Assembly: GCA_963742725.1 (NCBI GenBank)
Contig: CAVUMX010000001.1
Location: forward strand, 2,232,001-2,296,000
Direction of reading: 5' to 3'
From: CAVVAL01 sp963742725
GTDB taxonomy: Bacteria > Actinomycetota > Actinomycetes > Mycobacteriales > Cryptosporangiaceae
Length of the DNA: 64,000 nt
The position numbers and the translations under genes are program-made. Shown one piece after another: positions 45,939 to 54,645 of this stretch (its first letter is position 1; each line of letters starts with the position of its first letter). The notes beneath the pieces are model-generated. The model worked only from the letters and a program-made list of their open reading frames with translations, had not been told where the DNA came from and did not search any database.

Positions 45939-46294
45939 GCGCGCCGTCAGTCACATCTCAGTGGAGGCTGGCCGCTCGCCGCCGGTGTCGCATAGACGTC
46001 AGCGGTGAGCAGGGATTTCGCCGGTTTCAGGCCGTAAGGTATGGCCGTTCGGTGCGTGAAGAGCGGGTCGGCCCGGCGTGGGAAATATGTCGGGACGGCG
46101 GAAAATGTGGGCGCGTCATGCTTTGCTTGTCGCGGTCTCGGTTTCTGTGTACGTGCTTGACCTCGCGCTTGCGGAACGACGTCGCGGGCGTGTTGCTTTC
46201 CTGCGGGAAGGTGTGGGTTAGCCGCCGCTCGGGAACGGCCCGGGTATCGCACGGTGCGGCACCCGTACCCAGCCCCTGTAAGGAGAAGAGCAAC
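45939..46294. other. Intergenic region and cold-shock 5' leader
   Basis: This 356-bp stretch contains no gene with convincing codon bias. It must include the csp promoter and a long 5' untranslated leader, typical for cold-shock genes. The ribosome site AAGGAGA is 12-13 nt before the csp ATG. GAACGGCCCGGG-type GC clusters sit near 46230, but I cannot define a stable leader fold. Confidence 0.5.
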
Positions 46295-46495
46295 ATGGCT
46301 CAGGGCACTGTGAAGTGGTTCAACGCGGAGAAGGGGTTCGGCTTCATCGCCATCGACGGCGGGGCCGACGTCTTCGTGCACTACTCGGAGATCCAGTCCG
46401 ACGGCTACCGCACGCTGGAGGAGAACCAGCGCGTGGAGTTCGAGATCGTCCAGGGCGCCAAGGGCCCGCAGGCCTCGACGGTCCGCGCGATCTGA
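46295..46495 (+). CDS. Cold-shock protein (CspA family)
   Basis: The 66-residue protein is a single cold-shock domain. RNP1 is KGFGFIAI (consensus K-G-[FY]-G-F-[IV]) and RNP2 is VFVHYSEI. Opening MAQGTVKWFNAEKGFG is diagnostic. It binds single-stranded RNA/DNA and acts as an RNA chaperone. Actinobacterial copies are highly expressed constitutively and also cold-induced. ATG 46295 follows an AGGAGA site. A GC-rich terminator follows. Confidence 0.97.
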   Translation: MAQGTVKWFNAEKGFGFIAIDGGADVFVHYSEIQSDGYRTLEENQRVEFEIVQGAKGPQASTVRAI

Positions 46496-46552
46496 GTTTC
46501 CGTACAGTCCGGGCGCCATCCCTTCCCTGCCGTCCGGATTCTGGTTCCGCGT

Positions 46553-46584
46553 AAAGCCCCCGTCCACTATGGGCGGGGGCTCTT
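46553..46584 (+). terminator. Intrinsic terminator of csp
   Basis: AGCCCCCGTCC (46555-46565) pairs with GGGCGGGGGCT (46571-46581) with one G-T pair, followed by CTTT. Classic stem plus short T-tract. Confidence 0.88.
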
Positions 46585-46590
46585 TAGAAA

Positions 46591-46647
46591 GCGCACACCG
46601 ATTGGGCGCTGGCCGGCTACGCCGGGCATCCCTATCGGCGCACGCTC
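46591..46647 (-). repeat. Intergenic hairpin element, copy 1
   Basis: CCGATTGGG (46598-46606) pairs with CCCTATCGG (46630-46638) with one T-T mismatch, enclosing a loop that starts CGCTGGCCGGCT. The same loop and stem design recurs at 57157-57210 with compensatory bases. It overlaps the last codons of the AlkD-like gene (stop 46632-46634). Confidence 0.75.
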
Positions 46648-47348
46648 AGATTTTTCAGGGCTTCCCGGCGGGACAGGCCCGAGAGCTGGTCGTCGTGGGC
46701 GGCGACCCAGGCGCGTACCCACTCCGGGTCGTGCCAGGCGTAGTCGCGGAGCGCCCATCCGATCGCTTTCCGGATGAAGAACTCCCGGTCGGCGAGGTTC
46801 GGCTCGATGCAGGCGGTGAGCAGGTCGAGGTCGGTCCCGGCCTTCGCGCCGACCTGGCAGAGGATCGCCGTCCGCCGCCGCCACAGGTCGGCGTCCGTCC
46901 GCCAGGCCAGCATCATCGGCCGCACCTCGGCGGTGTTGGCGCGCAGGATCGGCCCCACGCGGCGGATCGCGACCTCGTCGACGTGGTCCCACCACGCCCC
47001 GGTCACGATCAGTTCCTCGTACAGCGGCAGCGCGTCGAGTGTCTGGTGCGCGCGGTACAGGCGGTGCCCGGTGAGCGCGGTCGCCAGGTAACGCTCCTCG
47101 CGGTACGCGGCCTCGCGCCACAACGTGAGCACGGTCTGCCGCCACGCTTCGAAGTCCGGCAGCGGACGGGCGGCGAACACGGTCCGCGCCAACGCCTTCT
47201 GCCCCGGCGACGGCACGCCCCGGAACGGCAGCGCCGACTTCATGTACGCCTGCATGGCCGGCGCCTTCGCCGGATCGGCCACCTCGGCCAGACCGCTGCG
47301 CACCGCCTCCACCAGCACCGCATCGGCACGCACCAACGACTCCGCCAC
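46632..47348 (-). CDS. DNA alkylation repair protein (AlkD-like)
   Basis: The 238-residue protein matches the AlkD HEAT-repeat DNA glycosylase family. MKSALPFRGVPSPGQKAL resembles the family's MKNQFPFFGVRAP block, and TGAWWDHVDEVA, WRTDADLWRRRTAIL, FFIRKAIGWALRDYAWHDPE are strongly conserved positions, with the catalytic-type Trp/Asp/Arg present. AlkD removes 3-methyl- and 7-methyl-purines from alkylated DNA without base flipping. Single gene, divergent from the nitronate monooxygenase gene. Confidence 0.9.
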   Translation of the reverse strand: MAESLVRADAVLVEAVRSGLAEVADPAKAPAMQAYMKSALPFRGVPSPGQKALARTVFAARPLPDFEAWRQTVLTLWREAAYREERYLATALTGHRLYRAHQTLDALPLYEELIVTGAWWDHVDEVAIRRVGPILRANTAEVRPMMLAWRTDADLWRRRTAILCQVGAKAGTDLDLLTACIEPNLADREFFIRKAIGWALRDYAWHDPEWVRAWVAAHDDQLSGLSRREALKNLSVRR

Positions 47349-47365
47349 AGGCCCACCCTAAGCGC

Positions 47366-47436
47366 CCCGACTCGCCGAGTTTCGGACTTTTGAGGGCTGT
47401 GGGCAGTGCCGGACCCTCAAAAGTCCGCAAGTCGGG
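47366..47436. repeat. Perfect nested inverted repeat in a divergent promoter region
   Basis: GGACTTTTGAGGG (47384-47396) and CCCTCAAAAGTCC (47414-47426) are exact complements around 17 nt. Outer arms CCCGACT (47366-47372) and AGTCGGG (47430-47436) extend the stem. It lies between the divergent alkD-like and nitronate monooxygenase genes. Confidence 0.85.
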
Positions 47437-47502
47437 AGGCCTGCGGCGGATACGCGGTCTAGCGTTGAGCTACCGGTGGGGGCCGGGGATGAGGGGGAGC
47501 CG

Positions 47503-48468
47503 ATGCGTAGGACGCCGGTATGTGACGTGCTCGGGATCGACGTCCCGATAGTGCAGGGGCCGTTGGGTGGCCCGTGGCAGCAGCACATGGAGCTCGCCGC
47601 CGCCGTGAGCGGTGCGGGTGCGCTCGGTAGCGTGCCGACGTCGCTGCGGACGGCGGGTCAGGTGCGGACGGACGTCGCACGGCTCCGTTCGCTGACAGAC
47701 CGCCCGTTCGCGGTGAACATGACGCGCCGCCCCTTCTCTGACGACGTGTTCGAAGCGATCCTGGCCGATCCGCCCGCCGTGTTCTCCCTCGCGCTCGGCG
47801 AGCCGGGCCGCCTCGTCCAGCGGGTTCACGACGCGGGCGCGGTGTTCATCCAGCAGGTGACGACCGTCGAGCAGGCCGAACGCGCCGCCGAGGCCGGCGT
47901 GGACGTGATCAGCGCGCAGGGCACCGAGGCCGGCGGCTTCAGCGGGTACGTGAGCACGATGGCGCTGGTGCCGCAGGTGGTCGACGCGGTCGGCCCCATC
48001 CCGGTGCTGGCGTCGGGCGGCATCGCCGACGGGCGTGGCGTCGCGGCGGCATTCGCGCTCGGTGCGCAGGGCGTCAACCTCGGCACCCGCTTCCTGGCGA
48101 GCGTCGAGGCGGGCATCTCGTCCGAGTGGCAGGCCGCGATCGTCGAGGCCGCCAGCGAGGACGCGGTGAAGCTCTCGTTCGCCGAGCACGCGTTCCAGCC
48201 GGCCACCGCGGGAGGGTACGACACGGTGCCGCGCTCGCTGCGGACGCAGTTCGTCGACGAGTGGAACGCCCGGAGCGATGAGGCCGCCGCCGCCGCGGAT
48301 CTCCTGCGCGCCCAGATCCGGATGGCGTCGGCCGGCGGAATCGCCCACCGGCTCGTGCCGCTGACCGGGCAGAGCGCCGGCCTGATCCACGAGGTGCTGC
48401 CGGCGGCCGAGATCATCCGCCGCCTGATCGACGAGTCGGACGAGGCGCTTCGCCGCCTGCTGGGGTAG
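47503..48468 (+). CDS. Nitronate monooxygenase / NAD(P)H-dependent flavin oxidoreductase
   Basis: ATG 47503 gives 321 residues. The TIM-barrel FMN protein carries PIVQGPLGGPWQQHMELAAA, FAVNMTRRPFSDDVF, IVSAQGTEAGGFSGYVST-like EAGGFSGY, and PVLASGGIADGRGVAAAFAL plus GVNLGTRFLASVEAG, all family signatures. The catalytic His-type region of class I enzymes is replaced by QGTEAGGF. Members oxidise nitronates or act as enoyl reductase-like flavoproteins. Its stop adjoins the stop of convergent guaB1 with no gap. Confidence 0.88.
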   Translation: MRRTPVCDVLGIDVPIVQGPLGGPWQQHMELAAAVSGAGALGSVPTSLRTAGQVRTDVARLRSLTDRPFAVNMTRRPFSDDVFEAILADPPAVFSLALGEPGRLVQRVHDAGAVFIQQVTTVEQAERAAEAGVDVISAQGTEAGGFSGYVSTMALVPQVVDAVGPIPVLASGGIADGRGVAAAFALGAQGVNLGTRFLASVEAGISSEWQAAIVEAASEDAVKLSFAEHAFQPATAGGYDTVPRSLRTQFVDEWNARSDEAAAAADLLRAQIRMASAGGIAHRLVPLTGQSAGLIHEVLPAAEIIRRLIDESDEALRRLLG

Positions 48469-49914
48469 CTACCAGCTCGTCTGGAGCGGGCGCCCCTCGT
48501 CGTACCCGGCAGACGACTGCACCCCGACCACCGCGCGCTGGTGGAACTCCTCCAGCGACGACGCGCCCGCGTAGGTGCAGGCGCTGCGGAGGCCGGCGAC
48601 GACCGCGTCGATGACGTCCTCGACACCGGGCCGTTCGGGGTCCACGTACATCTTCGAGGAGCTGATGCCCTCCTCGAACAGGGCCTTCCGGGCCCGGTCG
48701 AACGCGCTCTCGGTGCGGGTGCGGTGCCGCACCGCCCGCGCGGACGCCATCCCGAAACTCACCTTGTACAGCCGGCCCTGCCCGTCGGTGTGCATGTCGC
48801 CGGCGCTCTCGTACGTCCCCGCGAGCCAGGATCCGACCATGACGTTGGACGCGCCGGCCGCCAGCGCGAGCGCGATGTCGCGCGGGTGCCTGATGCCGCC
48901 GTCCGCCCAGATCTGCTTGCCCATCGCCCGCGCGGCCGCCGCGCACTCCAGGACGGCCGAGAACTGGGGCCGGCCGACGCCCGTCATCATCCGGGTCGTG
49001 CACATGGCGCCGGGACCGACGCCGACCTTGACCACGTCCGCGCCGGCCTCGACCAGGTCCTGGACGCCCGCCGCCGACACCACGTTGCCGGCGATGACCG
49101 GCACCTGCGGGTCGACCGTGCGGACGGCGCGCAGGGCTTCGAGCATCCGGTCCTGGTGCCCGTGGGCCGTGTCGACGACCAGCGCGTCCGCACCTGCGGC
49201 GAGCACCGCCTTGGCCTTGCCGGCGACGTCGCCGTTGATCCCGATCGCCGCCGCCACGCGCAGCCGCCCGGCGTCGTCGAGCGCGGGGCGGTACAGCGTC
49301 GAACGCAGCGCGCCCGTGCGGGTCAGGACGCCCGCCAGGCGCCCGTCCGCCGTCACCACCGGCGCGACCTTGCGGCGCGCGTCGTGGAGGATGTCGTAGG
49401 CCGCCGGCAACGCCGTCCCGGCCGCGATCGTCAGCAGGTCCGTGCTCATGACCTCGCCGAGCTGGGTGAAACGGTCAACACCGGTGCAGTCGGACGTGGT
49501 GACGATGCCGACCGGCCGTCCGCCCTCGACGACGACCACGGCGCCGTGCGCCCGCTTCGGGATGAGCGCGAGGGCCTCGCCGGCCGTGTCGTGCGGCGTC
49601 ATCGTGAGCGCCGTCTCGTACACCGGATCGCGGTCCTTGACCCAGGCGATCACCTCGGTGACGACGTCCAGCGGGATGTCCTGGGGGATCACCGCGATGC
49701 CGCCGCGCCGGGCCACGGTCTCGGCCATGCGGCGCCCCGCGATCGCCGTCATGTTGGCGACGACCAGCGGAATCGTCGTCCCCACACCGTCGGCGGTGGT
49801 GAGGTCGACGTCCAGCCGGGACGTCACTCTTGACCGCGCGGGGACCATGAAGACGTCGTTGTACGTCAGGTCGTACGGCGGATTGGCATCGTCGAGGAAT
49901 CGCACGTTCGCCAA
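48469..49914 (-). CDS. guaB1: GuaB1-type IMPDH-like GMP reductase with CBS domains
   Basis: The 481-residue protein keeps the IMPDH/GMPR barrel and a CBS pair (about 95-210). NDVFMVPARSRVTSRLDVD opens it, GVGPGAMCTTRMMTGVGRPQ holds the catalytic Cys, and the flap-side sequence SKMYVDPERP follows. It belongs to the actinobacterial GuaB1 group, for which the mycobacterial protein has been described as a GMP reductase (GMP to IMP). In mycobacteria it neighbours the CNNM gene pair; here the pair is far away. It is convergent with the nitronate monooxygenase, stop to stop. Confidence 0.92.
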   Translation of the reverse strand: MANVRFLDDANPPYDLTYNDVFMVPARSRVTSRLDVDLTTADGVGTTIPLVVANMTAIAGRRMAETVARRGGIAVIPQDIPLDVVTEVIAWVKDRDPVYETALTMTPHDTAGEALALIPKRAHGAVVVVEGGRPVGIVTTSDCTGVDRFTQLGEVMSTDLLTIAAGTALPAAYDILHDARRKVAPVVTADGRLAGVLTRTGALRSTLYRPALDDAGRLRVAAAIGINGDVAGKAKAVLAAGADALVVDTAHGHQDRMLEALRAVRTVDPQVPVIAGNVVSAAGVQDLVEAGADVVKVGVGPGAMCTTRMMTGVGRPQFSAVLECAAAARAMGKQIWADGGIRHPRDIALALAAGASNVMVGSWLAGTYESAGDMHTDGQGRLYKVSFGMASARAVRHRTRTESAFDRARKALFEEGISSSKMYVDPERPGVEDVIDAVVAGLRSACTYAGASSLEEFHQRAVVGVQSSAGYDEGRPLQTSW

Positions 49915-50015
49915 CGGTACGCCGCCTGTTGAAAATCATCCGGCGTCCGACAGAACCTGGCGGGGCTGGCATGCGTCTAGACGAGCAAGGGCCAGCGAGA
50001 CGGGGAGATCGCCAC

Positions 50016-50534
50016 GTGGACGAGTCGGCCGAGCGCGAGTTCAACGACTTCGTCGCGGGCACGTCACGCCGCTTGGCACAGTTCGCCACCCTGCTCGTCC
50101 ACGACCGGCACACCGCCGAGGATCTCGTCCAGACCGCGCTGGTCAAGGCGTATCTGAGCTGGCCGAACGCGCGGAACAACCCGACCGCGTATGTCCGGCG
50201 CGTGATGGTCAACCAGCGGACGGACTGGTGGCGGCGGTTCCGCGACCGTGAACAGGTCACTGCCTGCCCTCCGGACGCGCCAGGGCCCAGCGACCTCGCC
50301 GACGCCCACGCCAGCCTGGACGCCGTCGTCCAGGCGCTGCGCGGCCTGACCAAACGTGAACGGGCGGTCGTCGTGCTGCGGTACTTCGAAGACCTGTCCG
50401 AAGCCCAGATCGCGGCCGATCTCGAGATCGCGGTCGGGACGGTCAAGAGCACGCTCTTCCGGGCGCTCGGCAAGTTACGCGTCTCGCCCCAGCTCATGCC
50501 TGCCGAACTTGCGGAAATGGACATCGCACGATGA
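50016..50534 (+). CDS. ECF-type sigma factor (SigE family)
   Basis: GTG 50016, preceded by GGGGAG, gives 172 residues; the open frame extends upstream to 49929 but is poor. Sigma-2 (about 8-75) has DRHTAEDLVQTALVKAYLSW, and sigma-4 (about 110-165) has LTKRERAVVVLRYFEDLSEA and QIAADLEIAVGTVKSTLFRA. This matches the actinobacterial SigE-like group that directs stress or envelope promoters. Its TGA overlaps the ATG of the next gene (ATGA), so that gene is the likely anti-sigma or membrane partner. Confidence 0.93.
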   Translation: MDESAEREFNDFVAGTSRRLAQFATLLVHDRHTAEDLVQTALVKAYLSWPNARNNPTAYVRRVMVNQRTDWWRRFRDREQVTACPPDAPGPSDLADAHASLDAVVQALRGLTKRERAVVVLRYFEDLSEAQIAADLEIAVGTVKSTLFRALGKLRVSPQLMPAELAEMDIAR

Positions 50535-51253
50535 CGACGACGGAGAAACTGCGCGAGGCGCTCCAGGCGGTCGAGCCCGGGTGGGTCGTGCCGAACGCGG
50601 ACATGCTCAGGAAGCGTGCCCGGCTGCTACGGCTGCGGCGGCGCATCGCGAGCGTCGTGGCGCTCGCCTTGGGAGTGACTACGGGGGTTGCCGCCGGGCC
50701 GCACCTGCTGCCGAAAGCCGGTGACGGGCCGACCACGGCGGCGCTCGGCCGGGGCACGACCGTACCGACGACGGTCAGCGAAGCCAGCGCGATCACCGAC
50801 CTGGAGATTCGCGAGGGCGGCCTGCCCTACGTGCGGCGGTCCGGCCGGATCGTGACCGTCACCATGACGCAGGTGCAGTACCAGCTGCGGTCGCCTGTCA
50901 GTGCCTGGTACGCGGTCGGTGACCTGTGCGAGATGACGGGCTCCTGCGTCCATCTCGAGACGCGGGACCCCGGCGGATGGGTCGCGGTGACGGAGACCAG
51001 CATGTCGACAGCCAGCGACGACCCACTCATCGGCCCGAGCCAGCTCGTCGTCGAGACGCCCGTAGCCGGCGTCGTCGCCGCCGTCGACGGTGCGAGGATC
51101 CCGGCCGAACTCACCAACCTCGGCCAGGGGTACACGCTGGTCAGCCTGTCGACAGCCGCTATGACCAGCGGAGCGGGCGATCTGGCCACGCGGCCCGTCA
51201 AGGTGTGGGCGTTCAGCCCGCGGGGCGAGCTGGTGGCGCGCTACCCGGGATAA
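50531..51253 (+). CDS. Membrane-anchored protein coupled to the sigma factor
   Basis: The 240-residue protein has a short cytoplasmic part (about 1-38) with basic RKRARLLRLRRR, one helix (about 39-58) and an extracytoplasmic domain with a possible disulfide (LCEMTGSCVHLE). It lacks a ZAS zinc motif, so if it is an anti-sigma factor it is of an unusual type. It starts in the stop codon of the sigma gene, which supports co-regulation. I do not recognise the outer domain. The operon ends 31 bp before serS. Confidence 0.8.
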   Translation: MTTTEKLREALQAVEPGWVVPNADMLRKRARLLRLRRRIASVVALALGVTTGVAAGPHLLPKAGDGPTTAALGRGTTVPTTVSEASAITDLEIREGGLPYVRRSGRIVTVTMTQVQYQLRSPVSAWYAVGDLCEMTGSCVHLETRDPGGWVAVTETSMSTASDDPLIGPSQLVVETPVAGVVAAVDGARIPAELTNLGQGYTLVSLSTAAMTSGAGDLATRPVKVWAFSPRGELVARYPG

Positions 51254-51284
51254 TCGACTGCGCCCCGGCGGTAGGCTTGGTCAG

Positions 51285-52553
51285 GTGATCGACCTGCGAC
51301 TCCTCCGGGAGAACTCCGACGCCGTCCGTGCCAGCCAGCGTGCCCGTGGCGAGTCGGAGTCCTCCGTCGACGACCTGCTCGCCGCCGACGAACGCCGCCG
51401 CGCCGCCGTTTCCCGCGCCGACACGCTCCGCGCGGAGCAGAAGGCCGTGTCGAACAAGGTCAAGCAGGCGGCGCCCGAGGAGCGGGCGTCCATCGTCGCG
51501 CAGGCCAAGGAGCTTGCCGCGATCGTGAAGAAGGCCGAGGCCGAGCAGGCCGAGGCCGACGCCGCCCTGCGCGCCGCCCACCTCGCCGTGCCGAACATCG
51601 TCCTGGACGGCGTACCGGCCGGCGGCGAGGACGACTACGTGCTGATCCGCGAGGTCGGCGAGAAGCCGGAGCTGGAGAAGACCCGCGACCACCTCGAACT
51701 GGCCGAACTGCTCGGTGCCGTCGACATGGAACGCGGCGCGAAGGTGTCCGGCGCCCGGTTCTACTACCTCACCGGCATCGGCGCGCTCCTCCAGCTCGCC
51801 CTGTTCCAGCTCGCGGTGACGCAGGCCACCGAGAACGGATTCACGCCGGTCATCACGCCGAGCCTGGTCAAGCCCGAGGTGATGGGCGGCACCGGCTTCC
51901 TCGGCGCGCACGCCGCCGAGGTGTACCGGCTGGAGGCCGACGACCTGTACCTGGTCGGCACGTCCGAGGTGCCGCTCGCCGGGTACCACATGGACGAGAT
52001 CATCGACCTGTCCGGCGGCCCGAAGCGGTACGCGGGCTGGTCGTCCTGCTACCGGCGCGAGGCCGGCTCGTACGGAAAGGACACCCGCGGGATCATCCGC
52101 GTCCACCAGTTCGACAAGGTGGAGATGTTCTCCTACACCACGCTGGAGGAGGCGCCGGCTGAGCACGAGCGCCTGCTCGCGATGGAGGAGGAGATGTTGG
52201 GCAAGGTCGAGGTGCCGTACCGGGTCATCGACACCGCCGCGGGCGACCTCGGTTCGTCCGCCGCGCGCAAGTTCGACTGCGAGGGCTGGGTGCCGTCGCA
52301 GGGCCGGTACCGCGAGCTGTCCTCCACCTCGAACTGCACCGACTTCCAGGCGCGCCGGCTCAACATCCGGCACCGCGGGCCGGACGGGCGTCCGACCCAG
52401 GTCGCCACGCTCAACGGCACCCTCGCCACGACCCGCTGGCTGGTCGCGATCCTGGAGAACCACCAGCTGCCGGACGGCTCGGTCCGGGTTCCCGCCGCAC
52501 TTCGCCCGTACCTCGGAGGTAGGGAAGTCCTGGAACCGGTAGCCGCCCGGTGA
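51285..52553 (+). CDS. serS: Seryl-tRNA synthetase
   Basis: GTG 51285 gives 422 residues. The N-terminal coiled-coil arm (about 25-100) is followed by the class II core: LVGTSEVPLAGYHMDEI (serine and ATP site), motif 2 YRREAGSYGKDTRGIIRVHQ, and motif 3 LATTRWLVAILENHQLPDGS. It attaches serine to tRNA-Ser and tRNA-Sec. The next three genes are HAD hydrolases, and the first overlaps the serS stop (GTGA), a typical actinobacterial serS-HAD cluster. Confidence 0.97.
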   Translation: MIDLRLLRENSDAVRASQRARGESESSVDDLLAADERRRAAVSRADTLRAEQKAVSNKVKQAAPEERASIVAQAKELAAIVKKAEAEQAEADAALRAAHLAVPNIVLDGVPAGGEDDYVLIREVGEKPELEKTRDHLELAELLGAVDMERGAKVSGARFYYLTGIGALLQLALFQLAVTQATENGFTPVITPSLVKPEVMGGTGFLGAHAAEVYRLEADDLYLVGTSEVPLAGYHMDEIIDLSGGPKRYAGWSSCYRREAGSYGKDTRGIIRVHQFDKVEMFSYTTLEEAPAEHERLLAMEEEMLGKVEVPYRVIDTAAGDLGSSAARKFDCEGWVPSQGRYRELSSTSNCTDFQARRLNIRHRGPDGRPTQVATLNGTLATTRWLVAILENHQLPDGSVRVPAALRPYLGGREVLEPVAAR

Positions 52554-53392
52554 CGGCCGTCGAACTCGCCGGCACCTCCGCCGCGGACGATCCAGACTGG
52601 CGCCCGAAGCTCGTGGCACTCGACCTGGACGGCACGGTCGTGGGCTATCGCGAGTTCTCGGCCGTACCGAGCCCAGCGGTCCGGGCCGCTGTCGACGCCG
52701 TCCGTGCTGCCGGTGTGCCCGTGATCGTGGCCACCGGGCGTCCGGCGTGGGGCGCCCTGCCCACCGCCGCGCATCTGGGCCTGGACGGGATCGAGCTGGT
52801 CTGCAGCAACGGCGCAGTGGTGTTCGACGGCGGCACGTCGCGGATCGTCCACGAGGTGTCGTTCGATCCCGGTCCGGCGATCCGCGCGCTCGCCGAGCTG
52901 GCCCCGACGTCCGGGTTCGCGGTCGAGTGTGGCGTCGAAGGCTGGTACCACACGGCCGGATTCACGACCGACTTCGCCGGTCCGTTCCTGGGCGAGGTCT
53001 CGCTGGACGAGCTGGCCACCATGCGCACGCCCCGGCTCGTGTGCCGGGCCGACGACTATCCGCAGGACGAAGCCGCCGCCATTGCCGGCCAGGCCCTCGG
53101 CGCGATGCCGTACGGGTGGGACATCGGCTACTCGTCCTGGATCGACGTCATGGCACCAGGCGTGTCGAAGGCGAGCGGCGTGGCGCTGGTGGCGTCCGAC
53201 CTGGGGATCGCCGCCGCCGACGTACTCGCGATCGGCGACGGCAGCAACGACGTCGAGCTGTTCGGCTGGGTCGGCCACGCGGTCGCGATGGGCCAGGCAC
53301 GCGACTCGGTCCAGGCCGCCGCGCACACGGTCACCGGGAGCGTCGACGAGGACGGCGTGGCGGTCGCGCTCGCACGGTGGTTCGGCTCTTGA
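52550..53392 (+). CDS. Cof-type HAD hydrolase
   Basis: GTG 52550, overlapping serS, gives 280 residues. HAD motif I is LVALDLDGTVVGYREF (nucleophile Asp and the following Asp), motif II is VIVATGR, and motif IV is VLAIGDGSNDVELF. The cap is of the Cof (C2) type, GWDIGYSSWIDVMAPGVSKA carrying the conserved Lys. It dephosphorylates small phosphometabolites (sugar phosphates or vitamin B6 compounds); its specificity is unknown. Confidence 0.93.
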   Translation: MTAVELAGTSAADDPDWRPKLVALDLDGTVVGYREFSAVPSPAVRAAVDAVRAAGVPVIVATGRPAWGALPTAAHLGLDGIELVCSNGAVVFDGGTSRIVHEVSFDPGPAIRALAELAPTSGFAVECGVEGWYHTAGFTTDFAGPFLGEVSLDELATMRTPRLVCRADDYPQDEAAAIAGQALGAMPYGWDIGYSSWIDVMAPGVSKASGVALVASDLGIAAADVLAIGDGSNDVELFGWVGHAVAMGQARDSVQAAAHTVTGSVDEDGVAVALARWFGS

Positions 53393-54186
53393 GCCGCCTG
53401 CCACGGCTGGTCGCCACCGACATGGACGGAACGCTGGTCCGCACCGACCACAGCGTCTCGCCGTACAGCCATGACGTGCTGCGGCAGGTGGTCGCGGCCG
53501 GTGTCCCCGTCGTCGGCGTGACCGGGCGCGGTCCCCGGCTCCGCACCGTCACCGCGCGTGACCTGCCGATGGCCCGGTACCTGGTCTGCGCGCAGGGCGG
53601 GTACGTGCTCGACACCGCGACCGACGAGGCGCTGTCCGTCGTCCGGCTGCCGGCCGAGGTCGCCCGCGACGCCGTCAAACTGCTGGAGGACGAGGTCGGG
53701 GCGGTGCTCGTCACCGTCGAAGCGGGCGAGGAGGACGGCGCCACCCTGCACGGCGAGGCCGGCTTCCTCTGGCCGTTCCCCGAGTCGTGGACCGAAGCTA
53801 CCCGTGACGTCGCGCTCCACGGTGACCTGCTGAAAGTCTTCGTGAAAAAGCCAGACCTCGATCCGGACGAGTTCCTCGCCATCGCCCGCCGGCTCATCCC
53901 CTCCGAACTGTGCGACGTCACCTACGCGGGACTCGGCTTCCTGGAGATCTGCCCGTCCGGCGTGTCCAAGGCCGTCGGGCTGGCATCAGTGGCCGACCGG
54001 CTCGGCGTCGAGGCCGCCGACGTGCTCGCCTTCGGCGACATGCCGAACGACGTGCCGATGCTCACCTGGGCCGGGCACGGCGTCGCCGTCGCCAACGCCC
54101 ACGCCGAAGTCCTGGCGGTCGCGGACGAGGTGACGCTCAGCAACGACAACGACGGCGTCGCCCGCTACCTCGCAGCCCTGCTCTAA
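53389..54186 (+). CDS. Cof-type HAD hydrolase
   Basis: A TTG at 53389 overlapping the preceding stop gives 265 residues (a GTG at 53377 is the alternative, overlapping by 16 bp). Motifs are LVATDMDGTLVRTD, VVGVTGR, ICPSGVSKAVG with the Lys, and VLAFGDMPNDVPML. It is the second of three adjacent HAD paralogues, translationally coupled to the first. The paralogues are only moderately similar to each other, so this is not a recent duplication. Confidence 0.92.
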   Translation: MSRLPRLVATDMDGTLVRTDHSVSPYSHDVLRQVVAAGVPVVGVTGRGPRLRTVTARDLPMARYLVCAQGGYVLDTATDEALSVVRLPAEVARDAVKLLEDEVGAVLVTVEAGEEDGATLHGEAGFLWPFPESWTEATRDVALHGDLLKVFVKKPDLDPDEFLAIARRLIPSELCDVTYAGLGFLEICPSGVSKAVGLASVADRLGVEAADVLAFGDMPNDVPMLTWAGHGVAVANAHAEVLAVADEVTLSNDNDGVARYLAALL

Positions 54187-54645
54187 CCCGCCGCGGCCGC
54201 GGCACCGCGACGCCCCGCTGGCCCACGTCACCGCCGCGCCGCGCCGCGTCCCCGCCGCGCCCGCCGCCCCGTCCCCGCCGCGTCCCCGCCCCGCCGCGTC
54301 CCCGCCCCGCCCCGTCCCCGCCCCGCCGCGCCGCGCCGCGGCTCCGCCGCCGGGCCGCTGTCCTCGCCGGCCTGCAGCTCGCCCTTCGGGGCGCGAAACG
54401 GACTATCGGGACTAGCGGGGCTATGGGCGCCCGATTACAGCACGCGAACCCCGACAGTCCGTTTCGGTGCGGCGGCGCCCGAGCGGCGCGGTCTGTTCCG
54501 GCCCGGCGGCTTCGCGCGGGTGGGCCGTGTCGGCGGCGCGGCGCACTTACCAGGGGGCGATTGTCGACAAAGCAACTATCCGTGTCGACAAATCGCTATT
54601 CGGCTCCCTGATAGGGGCCTGAACGCGCCGTGCGAGAGTAGACGG
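54187..54645. other. Low-complexity region with inverted and direct repeats
   Basis: The 459-bp gap is non-coding. 54225-54350 is almost entirely C/G, built from CCCCGCC and CGCCGCG repeats with strong C bias on this strand. CGAAACGGACT (54394-54404) and AGTCCGTTTCG (54456-54466) form an 11-bp inverted repeat. TTGTCGACAA (54561-54570) is a perfect palindrome, and GTCGACAAA recurs exactly 21 bp apart (54563, 54584), upstream of the third HAD gene. Confidence 0.7.

Noticed and set aside
46052..46294. Upstream extension of the cold-shock ORF
   Set aside because: MAQGTVKWFN at 46295 is the family start with its own AGGAGA site; the extension is Cys/Arg-rich leader sequence.
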